A DNA stretch of 5,740 bases from Clostridia bacterium. GTDB taxonomy: Bacteria; Bacillota; Clostridia; Christensenellales; UBA1242. Of the stretch, positions 1-5,740 are shown piece after piece (the stretch's first letter is position 1; every line of letters begins with the position of its first letter). Under the pieces are notes generated by a model. The model made no database searches and was not told the origin of the DNA. It saw only the letters and a program-made list of their open reading frames with translations. The translations under genes were made by a program, and so were the position numbers. Where the stretch lies: NCBI GenBank assembly GCA_016290255.1, contig JAEETG010000078.1, positions 1 to 5,740 on the forward strand. Direction: 5' to 3'.

Positions 1-1232
1 ACACTCTGGGTGGCACAAGTAGGCTTGAAAGAAAAGCAAAAAAAGCCGAAAAAGAGGCCGAAAAAGAGAGTGATCCAGCCAAAAAAGCAGCACTACAATC
101 TGAGGCTAAAGCGTTAAGAGAAAAGGCAGATAAAAGAAAAGCGGATGGCAAATTGGGATTTGGCGAACAACTTAACATGGCAATCAAAGGCGATGCAGGA
201 AAAACTGGAATTGGTGGAGCATTTGGTTCTCTTGCAAAATCTGCTGGCCCAGCTCTCTCATTCTTCACAAGAGATGCAATTGCGGAAAGAACCAAAAACG
301 GGCAAAGCCTTTTGGGACAACTTCGTATGTTTGGAACAAGCATTGATGCAGATGGCAACAAAAACACCGATTCTCTTGGAACAACTCTAAAGAAATTGGG
401 AAAAGGACAATTGCAGCATGTTGATGATGCAAACAGAGTTATTAGTGACGGAAAAGAAGTTAAGAAAGCCCGTGAACAAATACAGCTCGAAAATAAAGAA
501 AATAATGCCGTTGTACTAAGAGAGGTTGCAGCACAGGCTGGATTGGATTATGATAAGATGTCTCCAGAGGATAAAGCTGATTTTGAGAAAGCTCGCAAGA
601 AGGAATTAGGAATAGTTGATGGTTCATATTCTCATGAGTCAAGTGGGGCACGTAAGGCAAACGCGGCAGCTGTTGAGAGTGCTGGACATCTTGGCAAACT
701 TAACTTAACTGCAGATAGCATCCTTATTAACACTGAAGAAGTGAACGAAAACACTGGAAAAACAGCCAAAAACTCAACAACAATCAAGAATTACACCAAA
801 ACTCTTAGAGATAATTCAAATGAAACAACAGATGCTGTAACTGGTTCATATGATGATGGTTCTGGTGGAACTGGCGGTGGAGCAGGTTCTGGTGGCTCTG
901 GCTCAGGAGGTTCTGGCTCCGGTGGCGGCGGTGGAAAATTCCGTGTTACCGTTGAAGGAGGAAAACTTGATAATGTTGATGATGCCAAGATTTCAAGCGG
1001 AAAGATTGATGCAACACTTGAGGGCACTTCAACCGTTAAAATTGAGGGCACTTCAACCGTAAGTATTGCTGGAACTCCAAACGTTAGCATTCAAAGTGGA
1101 GGACCTTTGGAACAAGCAATGAACCGTGTTGCGGCAACAATTGCAGCCGTTGGCATGGGACAAACAAAGGGATCATCTCCTGAATCTATTGCAAGAGGAA
1201 TTCAAGCAGTCTTCCGTGGAAACATAGGATAA
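1..1232 (+). CDS. 3' part of a large hydrophilic protein with charged N-terminal stretch, Gly/Ser linker and octapeptide repeats; function unknown
   Basis: The reading frame is open from the left edge (first whole codon at 3) to a TAA at 1230-1232, giving 409 visible residues; the true start lies outside. Numbering from the codon at 3, residues 1-50 are rich in Lys, Glu and Ala with two AEKE units, probably helical or coiled coil. Residues 69-88 are mildly hydrophobic and Gly/Ala-rich but not a convincing membrane span. A long polar body follows to about 285, then a 26-residue Gly/Ser linker (286-311), a short beta-like stretch, three octads (340-363) and a tail with the end RGNIG. No catalytic motif was recognised. 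The gene lies immediately before a PrgI-VirB4 type ATPase, a place where Gram-positive conjugation operons often carry the VirB6-like channel protein. A hydrophilic VirB6/TrbL C-terminal tail is therefore one possibility; a surface or phage-like structural protein is another. A TTG at 153 could be taken as a start, but upstream codons are plainly coding in the same frame. The reading frame is near certain, the function unknown. Confidence 0.85.
   Translation, partial: TLGGTSRLERKAKKAEKEAEKESDPAKKAALQSEAKALREKADKRKADGKLGFGEQLNMAIKGDAGKTGIGGAFGSLAKSAGPALSFFTRDAIAERTKNGQSLLGQLRMFGTSIDADGNKNTDSLGTTLKKLGKGQLQHVDDANRVISDGKEVKKAREQIQLENKENNAVVLREVAAQAGLDYDKMSPEDKADFEKARKKELGIVDGSYSHESSGARKANAAAVESAGHLGKLNLTADSILINTEEVNENTGKTAKNSTTIKNYTKTLRDNSNETTDAVTGSYDDGSGGTGGGAGSGGSGSGGSGSGGGGGKFRVTVEGGKLDNVDDAKISSGKIDATLEGTSTVKIEGTSTVSIAGTPNVSIQSGGPLEQAMNRVAATIAAVGMGQTKGSSPESIARGIQAVFRGNIG
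45..68 (+). repeat. Perfect tandem duplication of 12 bp inside the first gene
   Basis: The 12-mer GCCGAAAAAGAG occurs twice head to tail (45-56 and 57-68) without a mismatch. It is in frame and encodes Ala-Glu-Lys-Glu twice, within a charged, probably helical stretch. The identity at DNA level points to a recent slippage duplication. In-frame length means it adds four residues without disrupting the protein. Confidence 0.9.
858..935 (+). repeat. Low-complexity Gly/Ser linker coding stretch
   Basis: Twenty-six consecutive codons encode only Gly and Ser apart from one Thr and one Ala, ending in five glycines before KFRV. Units of the GGSGSGG type recur. It sits between the polar body and the beta-like C-terminal part of the first protein and most likely acts as a flexible tether between two domains. 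The DNA is locally much more GC-rich than its surroundings because of the GGN codons. Such a tract is prone to length variation between strains. Confidence 0.9.
1020..1091 (+). repeat. Three tandem 24-bp units encoding an octapeptide beta-like repeat
   Basis: Units at 1020-1043, 1044-1067 and 1068-1091 encode EGTSTVKI, EGTSTVSI and AGTPNVSI. The first two are almost identical in DNA (the same first 17 bases), while the third is diverged but keeps the x-G-T-x-x-V-x-I pattern. The alternating hydrophobic positions and a Gly at each turn suggest short beta strands, as in a small beta-solenoid or fibre segment. The preceding residues (GKIDATL) have a similar flavour, so the array may extend upstream in degenerate form. 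Confidence 0.85.
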
Positions 1233-1249
1233 ATTATGTGACTTTAAAC

Positions 1250-1279
1250 TAAACACAAAGTTGTGAAACGTGGTGTTTA
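1250..1279. other. Small inverted repeat between the first gene's stop and its terminator
   Basis: TAAACAC (1250-1256) and GTGTTTA (1273-1279) are perfect 7-bp complements with a 16-base loop. No T run follows directly, so it is not a terminator by itself. It could be an mRNA 3'-end stabilising stem, a protein site, or chance in AT-rich DNA. It is short, so confidence that it matters is low. Confidence 0.35.
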
Positions 1280-1287
1280 AAAAGCAG

Positions 1288-1325
1288 AAAAAGAGCAATT
1301 TTTGCTCTTTTTTTGTTTGTTTTTT
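1288..1325 (+). terminator. Intrinsic (rho-independent) terminator of the first gene
   Basis: An 11-bp perfect stem is formed by AAAAAGAGCAA (1288-1298) and TTGCTCTTTTT (1302-1312) with a 3-base loop. It has a GAGC/GCTC core, and the right arm runs into a T-rich tail to 1325 interrupted only by two G. It lies 56 bases past the stop codon at 1232. The A-tract on the left could also let it work in reverse, but no minus-strand gene is seen to need that. Confidence 0.9.
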
Positions 1326-1347
1326 ACTAAAACAGCCCCAAATTGTT

Positions 1348-1375
1348 TTGATTTTTTTGTTTATTATATTATAAT
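1348..1375 (+). promoter_or_regulatory. Predicted sigma-A-type promoter for the VirB4-family gene
   Basis: A consensus -10 TATAAT at 1370-1375 is preceded, after a 16-base spacer, by TTGATT at 1348-1353 (first four bases match TTGACA). Transcription would start near 1382, leaving a leader of about 29 bases. It follows directly after the terminator of the preceding gene, which fits a new transcription unit. In such AT-rich DNA a TATAAT can arise by chance; the combination with location raises confidence. Confidence 0.6.
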
Positions 1376-1396
1376 TTACTTAAACTAAGAAAAAAT

Positions 1397-1402
1397 AGGG
1401 GA
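1397..1402 (+). promoter_or_regulatory. Ribosome binding site of the VirB4-family gene
   Basis: AGGGGA lies 8 bases before the ATG at 1411, good Shine-Dalgarno spacing. It fixes the start at 1411 rather than the in-frame ATG at 1444, which has no comparable site. Confidence 0.8.
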
Positions 1403-1410
1403 AAAGTTTT

Positions 1411-4050
1411 ATGCAATATATTCCAAGAAGAACAAAAGTTAAGATGGAATTTTTTAGGGGAATCACAATTGGTGATTTGATTTTGGCCATCATTGGAATC
1501 GCCGTTTTAATGCTGATTATCTTTAGTGATGGAATTGGCGGAATAATGAACAAAGTGTATATCGGTGCAGTTTGGGTTGCTCTTGTGATTATGCTCTTTA
1601 TGCGTGTTGCCGATGGTCAACCGCTCTACACAACAATTTTGCTTCTCATAAAGTTTTTTGCTTACCGAAAAAAATATTCAAAACACAACAAAAGAAAAAC
1701 GGTTGACATCAAAGAACTTGTTCCATATGTGAACATTCGTGATGGTTTCATCGACTATGAAAACTATTATGCTGCCGTTGTTGAGGTTAGACCAATTGTT
1801 TTCTGGCTCCTAAACGATGAAAAGCAAGATGCGGCAATCCGTTCTTTCGCAAATGCCCTAAGGCTTGTGAACCAAGAACAAATTGCATCAATTGTGAAAA
1901 CAACAATGCCAATGCCAATGGATGAATATATCTTTGCAGAAGACCGAAAATATGACGAAGTTTTGGAAAGAGTGACAGACAAGGAAATGAGCAAAGAAGA
2001 GGCTGAAGCAAGATCACTCATCTTTGAAAGCAGACTGCAAAAACTAAGAGAATTTCAAGGCGAAGACAGGATTTTTAAGGACCACTTTTATATTGTTGTT
2101 TATGACATAGACCGTGAAAGTTTGTCTATCACAACAGAAGGAATCATCAACACTCTTGCTCGTGGAATTGTTCCAATCATGGCAAGGCGCCTTCGTGACA
2201 CCGAACTTGCAATTTTCCTTAAATCAAACTACGGAAAAGAGTTTAACCAAGAAGAACTTTCAATTATTCCAATGAAAGAATATGTGAAATGGACAATGCC
2301 AGAAGATGTCACATTTAGGGCAGGAAGAACAAATATTGATGGCTTTGACTACAGAAATTTCACCATAACAGACTATCCTCTAAATGTTGCAAACGCATGG
2401 GGTTACACATTCTTCTCAATCCCATCAACAAAAGTTGTGATGAACATAAGGCCAATCAAACCAGACAAGGCAGAAAGGCAACTAGACCGTGCTATTGCTG
2501 AACTTGAAGGAAGACTGCGTGGAATCTTTAAGTCATCAAAACAAGTTGAGGTTGAAACCCAACTTAACTCCCTAAGAGACCTTATTTCCGACCTCAAAAT
2601 TGGAAACGAATATCTCTACAACGTAAACATTCACATCATGGCAGAAGAGGGCGTTAAGAAAGAAGTTAGGGGAACCTTGAAACAATATGGATTTAGGTAT
2701 AGTGAAATGTTTGGTCGCCAAGTTGAAGCATTTGTCAGCCAAAACATTTCAAGAATCGACAAGTGTTACCAACACGAGCGTGGAATTCACACCACGTCAA
2801 TTGCTGCATCATTCCCATTCATTTCAAACGTTATGCAAGACCCAGGTGGATTCTATATTGGTTGGAACAACTATCCCGTTTTTGTGGATTTCTTCCAACG
2901 TAACAACGAACGTGTTAACTCAAACATGATTATCATTGGAAAATCTGGTTCTGGAAAATCTTATGCAACAAAAGTTTTGCTTTCAAACCTTGCTGCCGAC
3001 AACGCCAGAGTGTTCATCATCGACCCTGAAGACGAATATTCAATTTTGGCGAGCAATTTGGCAGGAAAAGTTATTGATGTTGGTTCCAGCCAACACGGAA
3101 TTTTGAACCCATTCCATGTTATGACATCTCTTGATGCCGATGAGGGTGGTGGCGGAGACTCATTCATGCAACACTTGCAGTTCTTGGAAGAGTTCTTCAA
3201 AACAATTTTTGAGGGTATGAGCCCAGACGCGTTTGAAGTTTTGAACACCATTGTTGCCGAAGTTTACAAGAAAAAAGGCATCACCCCACAAACAAATTTA
3301 AGTGAGCTGGAAGCAACCGATTATCCAATTTTTGATGACTTATATAACCTTGTTGAGCAAAAGCTAGACAAAGAAAAAGACGATTATCACAGAAGAAACT
3401 TGCAAATCATTTTGAACTATGTCCAAAAATTTGCAAGCGGTGGAAGAAACAGTAACCTTTGGAATGGTCCAACAACCATGAAAACAAAAGAAAACTTCAT
3501 CTGTTTCAGCTTTAGGTCACTTCTTGTTAACCGTAACCAGACAATTGCAAACGCACAAATGATGATGGTGTTCAAATATCTCGACAACGAAATCCTCAAA
3601 AACCGTGACTTTAACCTAAAATATGAAACACTTCGAAAAGTTGTGTTCGTTGTGGACGAGGCCCACCTCTTCATTAACCCAAAATTCCCAATAGCCCTAG
3701 ACTTCATGACGCAAATGGCAAAACGTATTCGTAAGTATGAAGGAATGCAAATCATCATCACGCAAAACATCAAAGACTTTATTGGAGGATCTGCAGAAAC
3801 TCAAAGACAAGCGAGTGCGGTTATCAACGCCAGTCAGTATTCAATGATTTTCTCACTTGCACCAAACGACATTTCAGACCTTGTTGAACTATATCGAAAC
3901 GCCGGTGAAATCAACAAAGACGAGCAGGATGCAATTGTAACTGCTGGTCGTGGTCAATGTTTCTTCATTTCAAGTGCATATTCAAGAACAATGTTTAACA
4001 TTGAAGCCAACGACACAATCAAGAAACTTGCAGGACTTTCTTCTAGATAA
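1411..4050 (+). CDS. virB4: PrgI-like/VirB4 fusion: type IV secretion (conjugation) ATPase
   Basis: This is an 879-residue membrane-anchored ATPase of the VirB4/TraC/TraE family, which powers assembly and substrate transfer of type IV secretion and conjugation channels at the inner membrane face. Residues 1-90 have two hydrophobic spans (about 23-38 and 49-64) followed by a basic stretch, the pattern of the small PrgI/TcpE-type membrane protein, here joined to the ATPase. Residues about 100-480 match the VirB4 N-terminal domain pattern. The ATPase domain shows Walker A GKSGSGKS (510-517), the family DPEDEY (538-543), NPF (566-568), Walker B VVFVVDE (744-750, with D749 and E750) and a TQN sensor-like motif (784-786). 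All key residues are present, so it looks functional. A GGGG insert (579-582) lies just after NPF. The start at 1411 has a good ribosome binding site and a promoter of its own; the product ends at TAA 4048-4050. Size fits VirB4 (about 800) plus PrgI (about 90). The symbol is a family label; Gram-positive systems use other names (prgJ, tcpF). The family call is nearly certain; the element it belongs to is not shown. Confidence 0.95.
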   Translation: MQYIPRRTKVKMEFFRGITIGDLILAIIGIAVLMLIIFSDGIGGIMNKVYIGAVWVALVIMLFMRVADGQPLYTTILLLIKFFAYRKKYSKHNKRKTVDIKELVPYVNIRDGFIDYENYYAAVVEVRPIVFWLLNDEKQDAAIRSFANALRLVNQEQIASIVKTTMPMPMDEYIFAEDRKYDEVLERVTDKEMSKEEAEARSLIFESRLQKLREFQGEDRIFKDHFYIVVYDIDRESLSITTEGIINTLARGIVPIMARRLRDTELAIFLKSNYGKEFNQEELSIIPMKEYVKWTMPEDVTFRAGRTNIDGFDYRNFTITDYPLNVANAWGYTFFSIPSTKVVMNIRPIKPDKAERQLDRAIAELEGRLRGIFKSSKQVEVETQLNSLRDLISDLKIGNEYLYNVNIHIMAEEGVKKEVRGTLKQYGFRYSEMFGRQVEAFVSQNISRIDKCYQHERGIHTTSIAASFPFISNVMQDPGGFYIGWNNYPVFVDFFQRNNERVNSNMIIIGKSGSGKSYATKVLLSNLAADNARVFIIDPEDEYSILASNLAGKVIDVGSSQHGILNPFHVMTSLDADEGGGGDSFMQHLQFLEEFFKTIFEGMSPDAFEVLNTIVAEVYKKKGITPQTNLSELEATDYPIFDDLYNLVEQKLDKEKDDYHRRNLQIILNYVQKFASGGRNSNLWNGPTTMKTKENFICFSFRSLLVNRNQTIANAQMMMVFKYLDNEILKNRDFNLKYETLRKVVFVVDEAHLFINPKFPIALDFMTQMAKRIRKYEGMQIIITQNIKDFIGGSAETQRQASAVINASQYSMIFSLAPNDISDLVELYRNAGEINKDEQDAIVTAGRGQCFFISSAYSRTMFNIEANDTIKKLAGLSSR

Positions 4051-4058
4051 TTTGGGAT

Positions 4059-4088
4059 TTGTTATTGATTTTTTAATAATAATATGAT
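4059..4088 (+). promoter_or_regulatory. Candidate promoter for the third gene
   Basis: TTGTTA (4059-4064, four of six consensus bases) and TATGAT (4083-4088, five of six) are separated by 18 bases. The expected start is about 4095, which falls inside the left arm of the following hairpin. The region is very AT-rich, so alternative -10-like boxes exist and chance is a real possibility. Confidence 0.4.
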
Positions 4089-4124
4089 AAAATATTCCTT
4101 GAAAGAAAATAAAAGGAATATTTT
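4089..4124 (+). promoter_or_regulatory. Perfect hairpin overlapping the third gene's ribosome binding site
   Basis: AAAATATTCCTT (4089-4100) and AAGGAATATTTT (4113-4124) are exact 12-bp complements around a 12-base purine-rich loop. The right arm contains AAGGAA, the only good Shine-Dalgarno site before the ATG at 4128, and the arm passes into seven T (4121-4127) that touch the start codon. In a transcript arriving from the ATPase gene the site would be paired. The stem plus T run also resembles an intrinsic terminator. The stem has only two G-C pairs, so its strength is modest. Either reading would uncouple the third gene from read-through transcription. Confidence 0.6.
4113..4118 (+). promoter_or_regulatory. 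Ribosome binding site of the third gene, buried in a hairpin
   Basis: The AAGGAA core (AGGA at 4114-4117) lies 10 bases before the ATG at 4128, slightly long but usable. It supports ATG 4128 over the next in-frame ATG at 4134. It is entirely inside the right arm of the inverted repeat at 4089-4124. Confidence 0.65.
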
Positions 4125-4127
4125 TTT

Positions 4128-5740
4128 ATGGATATGAAAAAATTTGAGAGATATCTTAATGGAAAATTTTGGTTCAAGAATGCAAAACGCATTCTTTGGA
4201 ACGGCGAACCAATAAGGATGAAATCAAAAGAATATAGGGAAAAATATCCAAACATAACAGTTAGGTCACTAGACAATTTTAGTGGCGAGGATTTTGATGC
4301 TTTGCCAGAAGACAAGAAAGGTGTTGAAAACTTGGGAGAAACAATCATTGCTGTTCAAGATTTGTTAACCCCAGAATATAAAAATGCCTTTTGGAAACTA
4401 AATGCGGGAAGCGACACATTTAGAGCTCTTGGAAAAGAATTTGTGGGAGATCTTGCAATCCAAAACTACATTGACTCATCAAAGGCAAAAAGAAGGCAAA
4501 TGAGCGCTGGTTTAAGCTGGGAAACAGACCTATTAAACAAAGCGCATCTAGCCATTAGAAAAACTGCCATCACAAAGAGTGGAGTTGATGTTTTTGAAGA
4601 TGATGATGACAATGATGAACTCAAAAAGGTTCAGCCAAGAACAAAAGTTGGCGACTACTTAAGGCTTATGTCTGCAGAAAGGCTTTCAAGCGACCCAAGG
4701 CAAGTTCTAACCCTTGTTCCAGAAAGCGAAATAGACAAAACAAAACTTTTGCAAGATGTTGGCCCAGCAATTGAGGCATATGGCAAAAAGTTTTATGACC
4801 CAATCTTCCTAAAAGGGGAAGAAACAATTTCTCCAAGAATTGTTGATGGCTCAAAAACATATTCTTTGGGAGACAACATAAAACTCAGCACAGCCCAAAA
4901 TCAAGATGAGTTTGATTCATTCATGACAAACCTTGGAAAGAACCTAAAAGTTAAGCTTGTTCCAAATGTTGGAATGAACATTGGAGATGTTGACACCCGT
5001 CAAAGGTCAATTCTAAGAAACGCGGGAAGATCAATTCTTGATAGATTAAAATATAGGCTTAACTACAGAAAGAACGCAATTCAAAGGTCTTTGGAAGTTG
5101 AATATTCTTCACGTGGTTCAAGAGAAGAACAAATGTACACAGTTTTGAAAGAAATGGGCCATTTGGTTTGCTTGAGGTCTTTTGAAGACTATGAAGCGTC
5201 TTTCGGAAAACCAGAAATGATTGGAATGCCAAATGTTGAAGAATATGAAAAAGTTCAAGGGGCACTCAAAAACGCAACAGCATATTTGGCTGCGGCTCAA
5301 CTTGCTTGCGGTTTTGTGCAAAGAAGTGGCGATAGCCAAGTTTTGACACAGCTTTTCAAAATGGAAGCAATGAAAGAACTTGCAAAAATAGACAAAAACA
5401 ACACTTGGGCAGTTGCTGTGATGGGTTCAGTTTTGGCAAACTCACTAAACAATGCTTTTGCAAATGGCGTTGTTTATGAGGGAATTTATGAGTCAAACAC
5501 AAACGGCAAATGGCGTAAGGCAAAAACATTTTTAAGTGCACTATTTTCAAAGAAAACAAAAACCTTTGAAGGAATTCTCACAAAGCATCACACAGCTCCA
5601 ACAAAAGAAGATCTTGATGCAAAATTCGGGCCTGAACAAAAATTTGATATTCACAACCTAAGCCCAGAAGAGAAGAAACAAATCAAACTTTTGGTTGGTC
5701 AGTTTATTGAGAAAAAACTTGTTGACACAAAAACTAAAGA
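4128..5740 (+). CDS. Large hydrophilic protein of unknown function, 5' part (runs off the right edge)
   Basis: From ATG 4128 the frame stays open for 537 codons to the window end with no stop, so the gene continues outside. I do not recognise the family. The product begins MDMKKFERYLNG and has neither signal peptide nor convincing membrane span, so it is probably cytoplasmic. An acidic run EDDDDNDE lies at residues 157-164. Charged, helix-friendly segments dominate, with a basic stretch around LKYRLNYRKN (about 308-317) and a milder Ala-rich helical region near residues 385-398. The two cysteines (in HLVCLRSF and QLACGF) are not arranged as a metal site. No nucleotide-binding, nuclease, relaxase or peptidase motif was found. 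Codon use matches the ATPase gene, 77 bases upstream on the same strand, so both likely share the same genomic background. The ribosome binding site is buried in a hairpin, suggesting controlled expression. A component or cargo of the same secretion or mobile system is possible but unproven. Confidence 0.85.
   Translation, partial: MDMKKFERYLNGKFWFKNAKRILWNGEPIRMKSKEYREKYPNITVRSLDNFSGEDFDALPEDKKGVENLGETIIAVQDLLTPEYKNAFWKLNAGSDTFRALGKEFVGDLAIQNYIDSSKAKRRQMSAGLSWETDLLNKAHLAIRKTAITKSGVDVFEDDDDNDELKKVQPRTKVGDYLRLMSAERLSSDPRQVLTLVPESEIDKTKLLQDVGPAIEAYGKKFYDPIFLKGEETISPRIVDGSKTYSLGDNIKLSTAQNQDEFDSFMTNLGKNLKVKLVPNVGMNIGDVDTRQRSILRNAGRSILDRLKYRLNYRKNAIQRSLEVEYSSRGSREEQMYTVLKEMGHLVCLRSFEDYEASFGKPEMIGMPNVEEYEKVQGALKNATAYLAAAQLACGFVQRSGDSQVLTQLFKMEAMKELAKIDKNNTWAVAVMGSVLANSLNNAFANGVVYEGIYESNTNGKWRKAKTFLSALFSKKTKTFEGILTKHHTAPTKEDLDAKFGPEQKFDIHNLSPEEKKQIKLLVGQFIEKKLVDTKTK

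Noticed and set aside
145..390. An overlapping + strand frame of about 80 codons
   Set aside because: It lies within the first gene in another frame, has no ribosome binding site of its own and looks like a shadow.
791..1090. Minus-strand frame rich in Pro and Glu opposite the Gly/Ser linker
   Set aside because: The Pro-rich sequence is simply the complement of the GGN/TCN codons of the linker; there is no start signal.
858..1091. CRISPR or intergenic repeat array
   Set aside because: The repeats are in-frame, directly adjacent without spacers, and are explained as low-complexity and octapeptide coding repeats.
153..1232. TTG at 153 as the true start of the first gene
   Set aside because: The same frame is open and protein-like back to the left edge, with an in-frame AEKE repeat, and no Shine-Dalgarno site precedes 153.
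1233..1410. tRNA, small RNA or riboswitch in the largest intergenic gap
   Set aside because: No cloverleaf or known riboswitch core was seen; the gap is explained by a small inverted repeat, a terminator, a promoter and a ribosome binding site.
3139..3156. GGGG stretch in the ATPase as a frameshift or assembly error
   Set aside because: The frame continues cleanly through it, and a variable loop at this place, after the NPF motif, is tolerated in the VirB4 family.
4073..4348. Minus-strand frame covering the spacer and the start of the third gene
   Set aside because: It is opposed to a much longer + strand frame with a ribosome binding site and matching codon use, and it shows no recognisable protein.
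1..5740. Recoded genetic code (TGA as Trp) as in some reduced bacteria
   Set aside because: All tryptophans are TGG, stops are TAA, and no gene is interrupted by an in-frame TGA.

Overview
The window is AT-rich and all three genes lie on the + strand. They use the standard genetic code: tryptophan is TGG, the two visible stops are TAA, and no in-frame TGA interrupts any gene. Two starts have clear purine-rich Shine-Dalgarno sites. Codon choice is A/T-leaning, with many AGA/AGG/CGT arginines, and looks similar in all three genes. Together with a VirB4-type ATPase that carries a PrgI-like membrane head, this suggests a low-GC Gram-positive bacterium (Bacillota or a relative, probably uncultured) or a mobile element it carries. 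The taxonomic placement is inference only.

Layout. (1) Positions 1-1232 hold the 3' part of a large gene that enters from the left. Its visible product has a Lys/Glu/Ala-rich charged stretch, a long hydrophilic body, a 26-residue Gly/Ser linker, three eight-residue beta-like repeats and a short C-terminal tail. (2) Positions 1233-1410 are an intergenic block with a small inverted repeat, a strong intrinsic terminator and a good sigma-A-like promoter, so the next gene probably starts a new transcript. (3) Positions 1411-4050 encode an 879-residue VirB4/TraC/TraE-family type IV secretion (conjugation) ATPase fused at its N-terminus to a two-helix PrgI-like membrane region. This is the only gene whose function can be read with confidence. 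(4) Positions 4051-4127 are a short spacer with a candidate promoter and a 12-bp perfect hairpin. The right arm of the hairpin contains the ribosome binding site of the following gene and ends in a T run touching its start codon. (5) From 4128 to the right edge runs an open, unrecognised gene of at least 537 codons.

How the parts may work together. The ATPase would sit at the inner face of a conjugation channel and power assembly or substrate transfer. In Gram-positive systems the gene just before PrgI/VirB4 is often the polytopic VirB6-like channel protein. The first gene could therefore be the long hydrophilic tail of such a protein, but no transmembrane part is visible and this stays a hypothesis. 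The third gene resembles no family I can name; its position downstream of the ATPase suggests, but does not prove, a role in the same element. The least ordinary features are the hairpin that buries the third gene's ribosome binding site and the modular repeat-bearing tail of the first gene.
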